Of a stretch of DNA of 34,887 bases, positions 23,686-32,145 are shown in pieces. The notes under the pieces are model-generated. The model did no database searches. It was not told the origin of the DNA and saw only the letters and a list, made by a program, of their open reading frames with translations. Location of the stretch: contig CAIWRM010000165.1 in assembly GCA_903915075.1 (NCBI GenBank), positions 1 to 34,887 on the forward strand. The letters run 5' to 3'. The DNA comes from an uncultured Microbacteriaceae bacterium (lineage in GTDB: Bacteria > Actinomycetota > Actinomycetes > Actinomycetales > Microbacteriaceae). Numbering within the stretch: the first letter of the stretch is position 1; the number at the start of each line of letters is the position of its first letter. The translations under genes and the position numbers were made by a program.

Positions 23686-26600
23686 CTACCCTACCAAAGT
23701 GGCCCGCGAAGTCTCGGTATCAGGCGAGACCACGGCAATCAAATCCCCTCCTTCGACCTGCTGGGTGTCGGTGAAAACGACGCGCTCGACAACTCCGGCG
23801 TGGGGCGCGGTGATAGCGGCCTCCATCTTCATGGCCTCGATGGTGGCAATTGCCTCGCCGGCCAAAACAGAGGCTCCGGGCGAAACGCGCATCGACACGA
23901 CGCCCGCAAAGGGAGCTGCGACGTGTTGCGGATTTCCCGTGTCGGCCCGCTCAACAGTGCGCGATTCCACAGCGATTGACTTATCGCGAACGGCCATCGG
24001 ACGCAGTTGACCGTTCAGGACGGCCATGACGGTGCGCATCCCCTTCTCATCCGGCGCGCCAATAGCCTCCAGGCCCACAAAGAGACGAATTCCCTGTCCG
24101 ATGTCGACGATGTGCTCAACACCGCGTTCGAGACCGTAGAGGTAGTCGATCGTATCCAACACCGAAACATCGCCAAACTGCTCCCGTTGTGATTCAAACA
24201 GGGCGGTCGGCTGAGCAAAGAGCAGCGTGTTCAGGGCGCGTCTCCGCTCGAGTGCCGTGCCGTTGAGTGCCGCCGCCGAAGCGGGGTCTATCGGGGTGAC
24301 AGAAATGCTCGGGGTGCGCCCGGCGAGAACTTTCGTGCGGAACGGTTCGGGCCAGCCGAAGGGCAAGTCGCCGAGCTCCCCCGCCATGAATCCCACGACC
24401 GAATCCGGGATGTCGTATTTCTCGGGATTCGCCTCAAAGTCATCGGGGTCTGCATTCACGGCGGCCAGATGAAGGGCCAAGTCGCCGACAACCTTGGAGC
24501 TGGGTGTGACCTTGGGGATGCGACCGAGTATGCGGTCGGCGGCTGCGTACATGTCTTCAATACGCTCGAAGTCGTTCGCGAGGCCGAGGGCAATCGCCTG
24601 CTGACGGAGGTTCGACAGTTGCCCGCCGGGAATCTCGTGATGATAAACCCGTCCCGTGGGGGCAGGAAGCCCCGATTCGAAGGGTAGGTAGACCCGGCGA
24701 ACAGCTTCCCAATAGGGTTCGAGGTCGGACACCGCGGAGAGGTCGAGCCCAGTGTCACGAGGAGTGTCGGCCAACGCAGCCACGAGCGCCGACAGAGACG
24801 GCTGACTTGTCGTGCCCGACATGGGCGCACTGGCCACGTCGACGGCATCCGCACCGGCGTCTGCGACGGCGAGCAAGGTGGCCAGCTGCCCACCGGCAGT
24901 GTCGTGGGTGTGAACGTGCACCGGGAGGTCAAAGCGCTCACGCAGAGCGCGAACCAGTGTTGCTCCGGCGGCCGGACGAAGGAGCCCCGCCATGTCTTTG
25001 ATAGCCAGGACGTGCGCGCCCGACGCCACAATCTTCTCTGCCAACCCGAGGTAGTAGTCGAGCGTGTACTGCTTTTCGGCAGGATTCAGCAGGTTTCCGG
25101 TGTAGCACAGGGCAACCTCCGCGAGGGCCTGATTCGTCTCAAGCACGGCATCAATGGCTGGTCGCATCTGTTCAACGTCGTTGAGGGCGTCGAAAATCCG
25201 AAAGATGTCCACGCCGGTTGAGGTGGCCTCTGCCACGAAAGCGTTGGTCACTTCAACGGGGTACGGAGTGTAGCCGACCGTGTTTCTTCCACGCAAGAGC
25301 ATCTGAATGGCCACGTTGGGCATTGCCTCTCGCAGGGCGGCCAAGCGCTCCCACGGATCTTCCGATAAGAACCGCAGCGCTACGTCGTACGTGGCACCGC
25401 CCCACGCCTCAACCGAAAACAGGCCGGGCGTCATGCGCGCCACGTATGGGGCCACGGCAACCAGGTCTTTGGTGCGTACCCGGGTAGCGAGCAACGACTG
25501 ATGCGCATCGCGGAACGTTGTCTCGGTGACCGCAAGGGCCGTTTGCGCACGCAGTTGGCGCGCAAACTCTGCAGGTCCCTGCTGAAGAAGTTGCTGTCGA
25601 CTACCCGCCGGCGCCGGAGAGTCGAGGGAGAACTGCGGAAGCTTGTCGGGTGGATGGGGCGCCGCGCCGCGTGGACCATTCGGCTGATTAACCGTCACAT
25701 CGGCCAGCCACGCCAAGATCTTGGTCCCCCGGTCTCGGGACTCGTGGGGGCGAACAAGTTCGGGGCGTTCGTCGATAAACGAGGTGCTGACATCGCCCGC
25801 GGCAAAATCAGGATCCGCCAGTACGGCAGCCAAGAAGGGGATATTGGTCGATACGCCTCGGATCCGAAACTCGGCCAGGGCGCGCCGCGCTCGGGCGACC
25901 GCTGCGGGAAAATCTCGCCCGCGCGCGGTGAGCTTTGCCAGCATCGAGTCGAAGTAGGGACTGACCTGCGCACCCGCATAGATGGTTCCGCCGTCGAGGC
26001 GAATGCCCGCACCGCCCGGGGACCGATAGGTCGTGATCTGTCCCGTATCGGGCCTAAATCCTTCGGCCGGATCCTCGGTGGTAATGCGGCACTGCAGTGC
26101 GGCCCCACGTAATGAGATCTGACCTTGCGTCAAACCGAGGTCGGCCAGACTTTCTCCGGAGGCGAGGCGCATTTGAGCCTGAACAAGATCGACATCCGTG
26201 ACCTCTTCGGTCACGGTGTGCTCCACCTGGATGCGGGGATTCATTTCGATAAAGACGTGTTGTCCCGCCCGAGGTCCCGCCGTCTCAACAAGAAACTCCA
26301 CGGTGCCCGCATTCCGGTACCCAATAGAGCGAGCGAATGCGATGGCATCGCGGTGCAACTCGTCGCGCAACTCATCCGACAGGTTGGGGGCGGGAGCAAT
26401 CTCCACCACCTTCTGGTGGCGACGCTGAATCGAGCAATCCCGTTCAAAGAGATGCACCGTCTCACCGGACGAATCCGCCAAGATTTGCACCTCAATGTGA
26501 CGGGGCCTCGCTACCGCCTGCTCAACAAACATTCGCCCGTCGCCAAAGGCGCTGACCGCCTCGCGCATGGCGGCCTCCAGCGCCTCAGGAAGTTCGTCGC

Positions 26601-27120
26601 GTGACTCAACGCGCCTCATGCCCCGACCGCCTCCGCCCGCAACCGCTTTGGCAAAAATGGGAAAGCCGATCCGGTCGGCCTCGGAAATGAGATAGGCCGT
26701 GTCGTCGCTGGCTTCGGACGAACTGAGCACGGGCACGCCAACAGCGATGGCGTTCTGCTTTGCGGTGACCTTATTTCCGGCCATCTCGAGCACGGATGCC
26801 GGTGGCCCAATGAAGGTGATGCCGTTCGCGGCCGCGGCCTCGGCAAGTTCGGGGTTCTCCGAAAGGAATCCGTACCCGGGGTAAATGGCGTCTGCGCCGG
26901 CGAGCTTTGCCACACGAATGATCTCGGCTACGTCAAGATAGGCCCGAACGGGATGCCCTTCTTCACCAATCTGGTAGGCCTCGTCGGCCTTTTGGCGATG
27001 CATCGAACCGCGATCTTCCCAAGGGAAAACCGCGACGGTCTTCGCTCCCAGTTCAAAAGCCGCACGAAATGCCCGAATGGCAATTTCGCCTCTGTTGGCC
27101 ACCAAGATTTTCTTAAACAC
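23686..27120 (-). CDS. pyc: pyc, pyruvate carboxylase
   Basis: This single-chain biotin enzyme carboxylates pyruvate to oxaloacetate, the main refill of the TCA cycle. The 1144-residue protein has an N-terminal biotin carboxylase domain (VANRGEIAIRAF, GGGGRGMRRV, EMNPRIQVEHTVTEE) and a central carboxyltransferase domain (WGGATYDVALRFLSEDPWERL, AIKDMAGLLRP, VHTHDTAGG). A C-terminal biotinyl domain carries EAMKMEA, with the biotin Lys near residue 1098. I placed the start at GTG 27120 because GAGAGGT lies about 7 nt before it and the protein then begins FKKILVANRGE; a start at 27141 would add seven unsupported residues. It is divergent from a ParA gene and leads the minus-strand run to def. Confidence 0.96.
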   Translation of the reverse strand: MFKKILVANRGEIAIRAFRAAFELGAKTVAVFPWEDRGSMHRQKADEAYQIGEEGHPVRAYLDVAEIIRVAKLAGADAIYPGYGFLSENPELAEAAAANGITFIGPPASVLEMAGNKVTAKQNAIAVGVPVLSSSEASDDTAYLISEADRIGFPIFAKAVAGGGGRGMRRVESRDELPEALEAAMREAVSAFGDGRMFVEQAVARPRHIEVQILADSSGETVHLFERDCSIQRRHQKVVEIAPAPNLSDELRDELHRDAIAFARSIGYRNAGTVEFLVETAGPRAGQHVFIEMNPRIQVEHTVTEEVTDVDLVQAQMRLASGESLADLGLTQGQISLRGAALQCRITTEDPAEGFRPDTGQITTYRSPGGAGIRLDGGTIYAGAQVSPYFDSMLAKLTARGRDFPAAVARARRALAEFRIRGVSTNIPFLAAVLADPDFAAGDVSTSFIDERPELVRPHESRDRGTKILAWLADVTVNQPNGPRGAAPHPPDKLPQFSLDSPAPAGSRQQLLQQGPAEFARQLRAQTALAVTETTFRDAHQSLLATRVRTKDLVAVAPYVARMTPGLFSVEAWGGATYDVALRFLSEDPWERLAALREAMPNVAIQMLLRGRNTVGYTPYPVEVTNAFVAEATSTGVDIFRIFDALNDVEQMRPAIDAVLETNQALAEVALCYTGNLLNPAEKQYTLDYYLGLAEKIVASGAHVLAIKDMAGLLRPAAGATLVRALRERFDLPVHVHTHDTAGGQLATLLAVADAGADAVDVASAPMSGTTSQPSLSALVAALADTPRDTGLDLSAVSDLEPYWEAVRRVYLPFESGLPAPTGRVYHHEIPGGQLSNLRQQAIALGLANDFERIEDMYAAADRILGRIPKVTPSSKVVGDLALHLAAVNADPDDFEANPEKYDIPDSVVGFMAGELGDLPFGWPEPFRTKVLAGRTPSISVTPIDPASAAALNGTALERRRALNTLLFAQPTALFESQREQFGDVSVLDTIDYLYGLERGVEHIVDIGQGIRLFVGLEAIGAPDEKGMRTVMAVLNGQLRPMAVRDKSIAVESRTVERADTGNPQHVAAPFAGVVSMRVSPGASVLAGEAIATIEAMKMEAAITAPHAGVVERVVFTDTQQVEGGDLIAVVSPDTETSRATLVG

Positions 27121-27212
27121 CGAACAACCTCTCCGTCGCACCCCTTCGACGAGTTGTTTTTACTGCCACCTCATTTAGGTAGTCCCATGCTAGTGAAGGT
27201 AACTTAGATTTC

Positions 27213-27995
27213 GTGCATGTGTTGAGTCTGAGCTCCCTGAAGGGCGGCGTGGGTAAGACCACGGTCACGCTTGGGCTTGCCTCATCTGCTTTCTCCCGCG
27301 GAATCCGCACGCTCGTTGTTGACTTTGATCCGCAATCAGACGTCTCAACCGGTCTCGGCGTGCAGAACCGCAATCGGCTCACGGTAGCCGACGTCATCGC
27401 AACGCCCAAGATTAAAGTGATCCGCCAGGCCGTTGCCCCGACTGCCTGGTCCACACCAGGGCGCATGGCGGTCGATGTCATGATTGGCTCGCCCTCGGCA
27501 GTGAACTTTGACGGGCCTCACCCCACGTCTCGAGAAATCTGGCGACTGGAAGAAGCACTCGCCCTCATCGAAACCGAGTACGACCTCGTCCTCATCGACT
27601 GTGCTCCCAACCTCAACGCCCTCACCCGCATGGCGTGGGCCGCCAGCGACCGCGTGGGCGTCGTCTCTGAACCGGGTCTGTTCTCGGTGGCCGCTGCCGA
27701 TCGTGCTCTGCGGGCCATCGAAGACGTGCGCCGCGGACTCAGCCCGCGCTTGCAACCACTCGGGCTCATTGTCAATCGCGTTCGGAATGCTTCGGTGGAA
27801 CACCAGTTCCGGGTTCAGGAACTCCGTGAGATGTTTGGCCCCCTCGTGCTGAGCCCGCTCCTTCCCGAACGCACGTCACTTCAGCAGGCGCAGGGCGCTG
27901 CTCAGCCCGTGCACGCGTGGCCCGGCGAGGCTGCAGCCGAAATGGCACAGAACTTCGACCTGCTTCTCGAGCGCGTCATGCGCAACGTCCGATAG
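27213..27995 (+). CDS. ParA-family ATPase
   Basis: The 260-residue protein is a ParA/Soj-type ATPase: KGGVGKTTVT at its N-terminus, VVDFDPQSDVSTGLG, VLIDCAPNLNALTRMAW as Walker B region, and a C-terminal LLPERTSLQQAQG block. ParA proteins dimerise on ATP and move DNA or protein cargo over the nucleoid. No ParB or parS-like cluster is visible nearby, so it may be an orphan ParA that positions another cargo. The start is GTG 27213 or GTG 27219. TAACTT lies 7 nt before the first, while GAAGGT is 13 nt away, so a leaderless start is possible. It is divergent from pyc and converges with a merR gene. Confidence 0.9.
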   Translation: MHVLSLSSLKGGVGKTTVTLGLASSAFSRGIRTLVVDFDPQSDVSTGLGVQNRNRLTVADVIATPKIKVIRQAVAPTAWSTPGRMAVDVMIGSPSAVNFDGPHPTSREIWRLEEALALIETEYDLVLIDCAPNLNALTRMAWAASDRVGVVSEPGLFSVAAADRALRAIEDVRRGLSPRLQPLGLIVNRVRNASVEHQFRVQELREMFGPLVLSPLLPERTSLQQAQGAAQPVHAWPGEAAAEMAQNFDLLLERVMRNVR

Positions 27996-28025
27996 CACCC
28001 GCACATCGGGCGGGCGCCCGTTCGC

Positions 28026-28568
28026 CTATCCGATTTTGCGGATGCGGCGCAGGGTCACCTCGTCGTTGGGGTCAATCCGCTCGGTACTCATCTCGATGAG
28101 GCTCGACTCGACCTCACGAACGACCTTGCCCACCGCGATTCCGAAAACACCCTGGCCGCGTGAGAGCAGGTCAATGACTTCGTCGTTTGAGGTGCAGAGG
28201 TAGACCGACGCACCGTCACTCATCAGGGTGATTTGCGCAAGATCGTAAAGGCCCTCGGCCTGCAACTGTTCGATGGCCACGCGAACCTGCTGCAGCGTCA
28301 CGCCGGCATCGAGAAGTCGCTTGACCAGTTTGAGCTTGAGGATGTCGCGGAATCCATAGAGGCGCTGCGACCCCGATCCGGAGGCGTCGCGCACTGTGGG
28401 GACAACAAGACTGGTGCGGGCCCAGTAGTCGAGCTGACGGTAAGAAATGCCGGCAGCGCGAGCGGCGATGGCTCCCCGGTAGCCCACCGAGTCGTCGTGC
28501 TGCGGGAGGCCGTCGGTAAAGAGCAAACCCGTGTCGAGCGTTTCGCGCTCGGGGGTGATTTCAGCCAT
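28026..28568 (-). CDS. MerR-family regulator (Rv1830-like)
   Basis: The product is a MerR-type winged helix protein. GYRGAIAARAAGISYRQLDYWARTSLVVPT is the helix-turn-helix, SQRLYGFRDILKLKLVKRLLDAGVTLQQVRVAIEQL is the wing and following helices, and a C-terminal part of about 90 residues contains VYLCTSNDEVIDLLSRGQGVFGIAVGKVV. No metal-binding Cys pair typical of metal-sensing MerR is seen. ATG 28568 is chosen for its AGGAGA binding site, giving 180 residues; the frame is open further upstream without support. Gene order with garA and ftsR matches actinobacterial Rv1827-Rv1828-Rv1830. Its target genes are unknown from sequence; autoregulation through the dyads upstream is possible. Confidence 0.9.
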   Translation of the reverse strand: MAEITPERETLDTGLLFTDGLPQHDDSVGYRGAIAARAAGISYRQLDYWARTSLVVPTVRDASGSGSQRLYGFRDILKLKLVKRLLDAGVTLQQVRVAIEQLQAEGLYDLAQITLMSDGASVYLCTSNDEVIDLLSRGQGVFGIAVGKVVREVESSLIEMSTERIDPNDEVTLRRIRKIG

Positions 28569-28717
28569 GGCCTTCTCCTCTGTACCCAAACCTTCACCTT
28601 CAACTTCCTGTTGAGGCTTTATTAATCTACTGAGTAGACATCCGCGCGAGTGTATTTGCGCACATCGTGCCTTCGGCGTGTCGGAAGACACGCAACCTCG
28701 CCTGTCTCAGGTTACGC
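28569..28717 (-). promoter_or_regulatory. merR promoter region with three dyads
   Basis: The 149 nt between ftsR and merR hold no gene but three inverted repeats. TCTACTGAGTAGA (28626-28638) is a perfect odd palindrome. CGTGTC GGAA GACACG (28677-28692) is a 6-bp stem with a 4-nt loop. AACCT and AGGTT arms lie 10 bp apart at about 28694-28713. MerR proteins bind dyads in promoter spacers, so one of these may be an operator for this or the FtsR protein. None is followed by a T run. Confidence 0.5.
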
Positions 28718-29416
28718 CTAAGAGAGGTTCTTGGATATGACGGCGCGCAATAAAAACGCACGCACGACATCCATGTGCGCCGACAACTCGCTGGCCCGGC
28801 TGTGTGCGCGGGCCCTGGTTGCCACATCGTTCTTCTTCTGAACAGCAGAGAGCGCCCGTTCGATAAGTGCAAACTCGCGTTCGGCGGCGGTGCGCAGCGT
28901 CGTGAGGTGGCGGGGCTCAATTCCCGACCTCTGCAGTTCGACCAGTGCGCTGAGGACATCAACCGACTCTTGGCCGAACGATTCTGCCGCCGGGAGGAAA
29001 CCCGCCGAGACAGCATCCTGAACGAGATTGCTCGATGCGCCGGCCGCCTTGGTGAGTTCGCTACGGGTAAATCTCTGCGGCGTGACCAGTGCCGAATCAG
29101 TGGAGAGGCCTAGTGCCTGTGGGAGGCCAGAGAGGTCGCCGCCGGTCGCAGACTCCAGATGATTCTTGATCACACGCAGCGGCAAATACTGGTCCCGCTG
29201 CATGAGCAGAATCAGGCGCAGGCGTTCGACATCGCTCGGCGAGAACTTGCGATAGCCAGACTCGGTGCGCGATGGCGAAACCAGGCCCTGTTCTTCAAGG
29301 AAGCGGAGTTTGGAGGGACTCAGATCGGGAAAATCGGGTGACAGCTTGGCCAGCACCTGGCCAATGCTCAGAAGCCCCCGTTGGCTCTGCCCATCATTGC
29401 GAGCGACTACGGCCAC
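28718..29416 (-). CDS. ftsR: FtsR-like MerR-family regulator
   Basis: The protein starts with a MerR-type DNA-binding domain: LLSIGQVLAKLSPDFPDLSPSKLRFLEEQGLVSPSRTESGYRKFSPSD, then RLRLILLMQRDQYLPLRVIKNHLE. A helical C-terminal region contains RFTRSELTKAAG, like Mycobacterium Rv1828 and Corynebacterium FtsR, an activator of ftsZ. The length of 232 residues agrees. GTG 29416 lies 2 nt after the garA stop, so it is coupled to garA. FtsR would tie this block to the division operon at the other end of the window; ftsZ itself is outside the window, so that link is inferred from the family. Confidence 0.88.
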   Translation of the reverse strand: MAVVARNDGQSQRGLLSIGQVLAKLSPDFPDLSPSKLRFLEEQGLVSPSRTESGYRKFSPSDVERLRLILLMQRDQYLPLRVIKNHLESATGGDLSGLPQALGLSTDSALVTPQRFTRSELTKAAGASSNLVQDAVSAGFLPAAESFGQESVDVLSALVELQRSGIEPRHLTTLRTAAEREFALIERALSAVQKKNDVATRARAHSRASELSAHMDVVRAFLLRAVISKNLS

Positions 29417-29418
29417 GC

Positions 29419-29877
29419 CTATGCCCCCACGCCATGTCGTGATCCAAAGTAAGTCAGGCGGAACTTACCCACCATGACCTCAATGCCATCCATCAGTGCA
29501 GCACGGTCGACGAGCTGACCCGCAACGTACGTGCCGTTGAGTGAGCCCAAATCGCGCACTTCAAATCCGTGAGGAGTGCGCCGAAACTCAGCGTGCTGGC
29601 GCGAGACGGTGACATCGTCGAGAAAGATTTCCGAATCCGGGTGACGACCAGCAATGTTGACTTCGTGGTCGAGCAAGTAGCGCGCACCCTGATCGGGGCC
29701 GCGACGAACAATCAGCAGTGCCGAGTTGCGCGGAAGTGCGGCGATGATCTCTCGTTCGTTCGGCGCTAGGTCGCTGATGTCGACAGCGGACCCGGCAAAA
29801 TCCGAGGACGGGAATGCGGAGGTGTCGGCCGGCTCGTCTGGCGATGCACTTGGTTCTGAATTGTTTTCAGTAGTCAT
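29419..29877 (-). CDS. garA: GarA/OdhI-like FHA domain protein
   Basis: The 152-residue protein is a GarA/OdhI homologue: a short N-terminal tail followed by one FHA domain (about 53-148) with AGRHPDSEIFLDDVTVSRQHAEF and GSLNGTYV. The phosphothreonine-binding residues Arg78, Ser92 and Asn114 are present. In relatives the unphosphorylated protein inhibits 2-oxoglutarate dehydrogenase and phosphorylation of an ETTSVF motif relieves this. Here the matching motif is ADTSAF (17-22): the PknB-type Thr is kept as Thr19 but the PknG-type Thr is Asp18. ATG 29877 has GAGGGG upstream; an ATG-less extension to 29940 is not supported. It leads the garA-ftsR-merR unit. Confidence 0.93.
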   Translation of the reverse strand: MTTENNSEPSASPDEPADTSAFPSSDFAGSAVDISDLAPNEREIIAALPRNSALLIVRRGPDQGARYLLDHEVNIAGRHPDSEIFLDDVTVSRQHAEFRRTPHGFEVRDLGSLNGTYVAGQLVDRAALMDGIEVMVGKFRLTYFGSRHGVGA

Positions 29878-29957
29878 GTCGTGACACCCCTCCTCCAAGA
29901 AATACACTACCGGATGATGTTGCCCCCTAAAATAGGTCAAAAGAAAGGTTGCCCTCC

Positions 29958-30788
29958 ATGGATGCCCTCATTGTCTGTCTCTGGATTCTTGCCGGAATCT
30001 GCGCCCTCACGTGGGTGCTCTCACTCATCACCCGGGAGTACTCCTGGGTTGACCGCATCTGGTCGATCATCCCGCTCGCGTACGTCTGGGTCTTTGCTGG
30101 CTTCGCTGGCTTCACGGACGCCCGACTGAATGTCATCGCGATCCTCGTGACCCTGTGGGGCGCACGCCTCACCTTCAACTTTGCGCGCAAGGGTGGCTAC
30201 GCCCCCGGCGGTGAGGACTACCGCTGGGAGATCATGCGCCAGCGCATCACCGGTTGGAAGTGGCACGTCTTCAACTTCTTCTTCATCGTTATCTTTCAGA
30301 ACGCGCTTCTCTTCCTCATCTCGCTTCCGTCGTTCACGGCTTACGAGAACCGAGGAACCCCGTTTGGCGTCCTCGACCTCATTGTCACGGTGGCCTTCGT
30401 CGGCCTGCTGGTGATGGAAACCGTTGCCGACCAGCAGCAGTGGAACTTCCACCAGTGGAAGAAGAAGGAAGTTGCCGCAGGGCGGACTCCTCAGCCCGGC
30501 TTCCTCACGACCGGACTCTTCTCCACGTCGCGCCACCCCAACTTCTTTGCTGAGCAGGCTCAGTGGTGGGTGCTCTTCTTCTTCGGTGCCATTGCCGCGG
30601 ATTCTGTCATGCAGTGGACCATCGTCGGCCCCGTCCTGTTGACCGCCCTGTTCATCGGGTCGTACCGCTTGGCCGAGGAAATCTCGTCGTCCAAGTACCC
30701 GGACTACGCCGAGTACCAGAAGCGCGTGAGCCCGCTCATCCCCTGGTTCCCTCGCCGTCAAGAAGAAGCATCGACGGCTAAGGCCTAA
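29958..30788 (+). CDS. DUF1295 family membrane protein (steroid 5-alpha-reductase-like)
   Basis: The product is an integral membrane protein of DUF1295, related in fold to steroid 5-alpha-reductases and isoprenylcysteine methyltransferases. About six or seven hydrophobic segments are present. The family signature lies near the C-terminus: GLFSTSRHPNFFAEQAQWW, then the loop SSSKYPDYAEYQKRVSPLIPWFP. The substrate is unknown. ATG 29958 gives 276 residues; an in-frame TTG at 29949 is less likely. AAAGG lies about 10 nt upstream, and TAAAAT at 29928-29933 is a possible -10 box. It is divergent from garA and ends in a strong terminator, so it is probably a single-gene unit. Confidence 0.9.
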   Translation: MDALIVCLWILAGICALTWVLSLITREYSWVDRIWSIIPLAYVWVFAGFAGFTDARLNVIAILVTLWGARLTFNFARKGGYAPGGEDYRWEIMRQRITGWKWHVFNFFFIVIFQNALLFLISLPSFTAYENRGTPFGVLDLIVTVAFVGLLVMETVADQQQWNFHQWKKKEVAAGRTPQPGFLTTGLFSTSRHPNFFAEQAQWWVLFFFGAIAADSVMQWTIVGPVLLTALFIGSYRLAEEISSSKYPDYAEYQKRVSPLIPWFPRRQEEASTAKA

Positions 30789-30807
30789 TCGAACGCAACG
30801 CCGCCTC

Positions 30808-30852
30808 GTCCGCGGGCTTGGTCTTCACGGAGACTGAGCCCGCGGACTTTTT
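30808..30852 (+). terminator. intrinsic terminator after the DUF1295 gene
   Basis: GTCCGCGGGCT (30808-30818) pairs perfectly with AGCCCGCGGAC (30837-30847), an inner GTCT/AGAC pair extends the hairpin, and TTTTT follows at 30848-30852. It fits a Rho-independent terminator for the plus-strand gene. Its T run reaches the stop codon of the convergent rlmN gene. Confidence 0.92.
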
Positions 30853-32044
30853 AGTCGGCAGCGGCGAGCTGTCCGCAGGCGCCATCGATATCGCGACCGC
30901 GCGTGTCTCGCACGGTCGTGGGAATACCGGCGGCCTCCAACCGGCGCACAAACTCGTTGGTGGTCGCACGGGTCGAGGCGGTCCAGACGGAGCCGGGCGT
31001 GGGGTTGAGTGGAATGGGGTTGACGTGCACCCATCCGCGACCACGTTCGTTGAGTTTTTCGCCCAGCAGGTCGGCACGCCAGGCGTGATCGTTCATGTCT
31101 TTGATGAGTGCGTACTCAATCGACACGCGGCGCCCGGTCTTCTCGAAGTACGCGCGAGCGGCGTCCAAGACCTCGTCGACCTTCCAGCGTGAGTTCACCG
31201 GAATCAGTTCGTCGCGAAGTTCGTCGTCGGGTGCGTGAAGCGATAACGCAAACGTCAGCGGCAGGCTTTCGTCGGCAAGTCGAGCGATTCCGGGGGCCAA
31301 GCCCACCGTCGACACGGTGATGTTTCGCGCCGACATTCCCAGGCCGTTGGGTTGCGGCTCCACCATGCAACGAATCGACCGCATCAGTCGGTTGTAATTG
31401 GCGAGTGGTTCCCCCATGCCCATGAAGACAATGTTGCTCACACGTTCGAGCGTGGTCTCCCCCGCGCGCTTGCCCCCCAACTCACCGCTGGCAATGGCAC
31501 GATTCGCGCGCACGATCTGCTCCACAATCTCAGCCGACGACATGTTGCGGGTTAGTCCGGCCTGACCCGTGGCACAGAAGGGGCAGTTCATGCCGCACCC
31601 GGCTTGAGACGACACGCACAGCGTGATGCGTCCGGGATAGCGCATCAGCACCGATTCCACGAGAGCGCCGTCAAACAGTCGCCACAGAAACTTGATGGTG
31701 TCGCCCTTGTCGGTTTGCAGCCGCTTTACCTCGGTGAGGAGTGGGGGCAGGCAGGCCGCCACGAGTGCGTCGCGCCCCTCGGCCGGGAGGTCGGTCATGT
31801 CCTCCGGCGCGGACGTGTAGTGCGTGAAGTAGTGCGTGGCGATCTGCTTCGCGCGGAACTTAGGCAAGCCCAACTCGGTGACCACGCTCTCGCGTTCCTC
31901 GCGAGTGAGGTCGGCAAAGTGGCGGGGAGGTTTGGCGCCCCGCGGGGCATCGAACTCCAGGAGAGGTTTTCCTTGAGCGTCGGTGCGCTGAGCCCACCCT
32001 TCGGTTCGCGGGCGAATCTGTAGTGTCTTTCGCTCACCGCTCAT
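30851..32044 (-). CDS. rlmN: rlmN, dual-specificity 23S rRNA/tRNA (adenine-C2)-methyltransferase
   Basis: RlmN is a radical SAM enzyme that methylates C2 of A2503 in 23S rRNA and of A37 in some tRNAs. The [4Fe-4S] motif CGMNCPFC is preceded by [31 protein letters not shown] and [13 protein letters not shown] follow, and [14 protein letters not shown] and [17 protein letters not shown] are near the end, the last with the resolving Cys. The length of 397 residues is typical with a slightly long N-terminus. ATG 32044 is used. The gene stands alone, converging with the DUF1295 gene. Confidence 0.96.
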   Translation of the reverse strand: MSGERKTLQIRPRTEGWAQRTDAQGKPLLEFDAPRGAKPPRHFADLTREERESVVTELGLPKFRAKQIATHYFTHYTSAPEDMTDLPAEGRDALVAACLPPLLTEVKRLQTDKGDTIKFLWRLFDGALVESVLMRYPGRITLCVSSQAGCGMNCPFCATGQAGLTRNMSSAEIVEQIVRANRAIASGELGGKRAGETTLERVSNIVFMGMGEPLANYNRLMRSIRCMVEPQPNGLGMSARNITVSTVGLAPGIARLADESLPLTFALSLHAPDDELRDELIPVNSRWKVDEVLDAARAYFEKTGRRVSIEYALIKDMNDHAWRADLLGEKLNERGRGWVHVNPIPLNPTPGSVWTASTRATTNEFVRRLEAAGIPTTVRDTRGRDIDGACGQLAAAD

Positions 32045-32100
32045 GACTCAAGGCTAGCGGTTGTCAGAAACGTCACCCCTGGTGGCCGCGGAACAAAAAA

Positions 32101-32132
32101 GCGGGGCATGTCGGCGAACCGACATGCCCCGC
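32101..32132 (-). terminator. intrinsic terminator after the binding lipoprotein gene
   Basis: GCGGGGCATGTCGG (32101-32114) and CCGACATGCCCCGC (32119-32132) make a perfect 14-bp stem. Read on the minus strand the loop is TTCG closed by C-G, an extra-stable tetraloop, and TTTTTT follows (A run at 32095-32100). It directly follows the binding-protein stop codon, so it should end that transcript before rlmN. Confidence 0.95.
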
Positions 32133-32145
32133 CAAAATTGCTGCT

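Noticed and set aside
27121-27141. Seven extra N-terminal residues on pyruvate carboxylase
   Set aside because: The upstream frame contains the ribosome binding site for GTG 27120, and the family starts at FKKILVANRGE. Similar unsupported extensions were rejected for mraZ, garA, glk, merR and gap.
27166-27182. CCACCT-cattt-AGGTAG dyad between pyc and ParA as an IdeR/DtxR iron box
   Set aside because: It does not match the TTAGGTTAGSCTAACCTAA consensus in length or sequence; at most a weak dyad.
28007-28020. GC palindrome between the ParA and merR stops as a terminator
   Set aside because: The symmetric arms leave only a 2-nt loop and no T run follows on either strand, so an intrinsic terminator is not supported.
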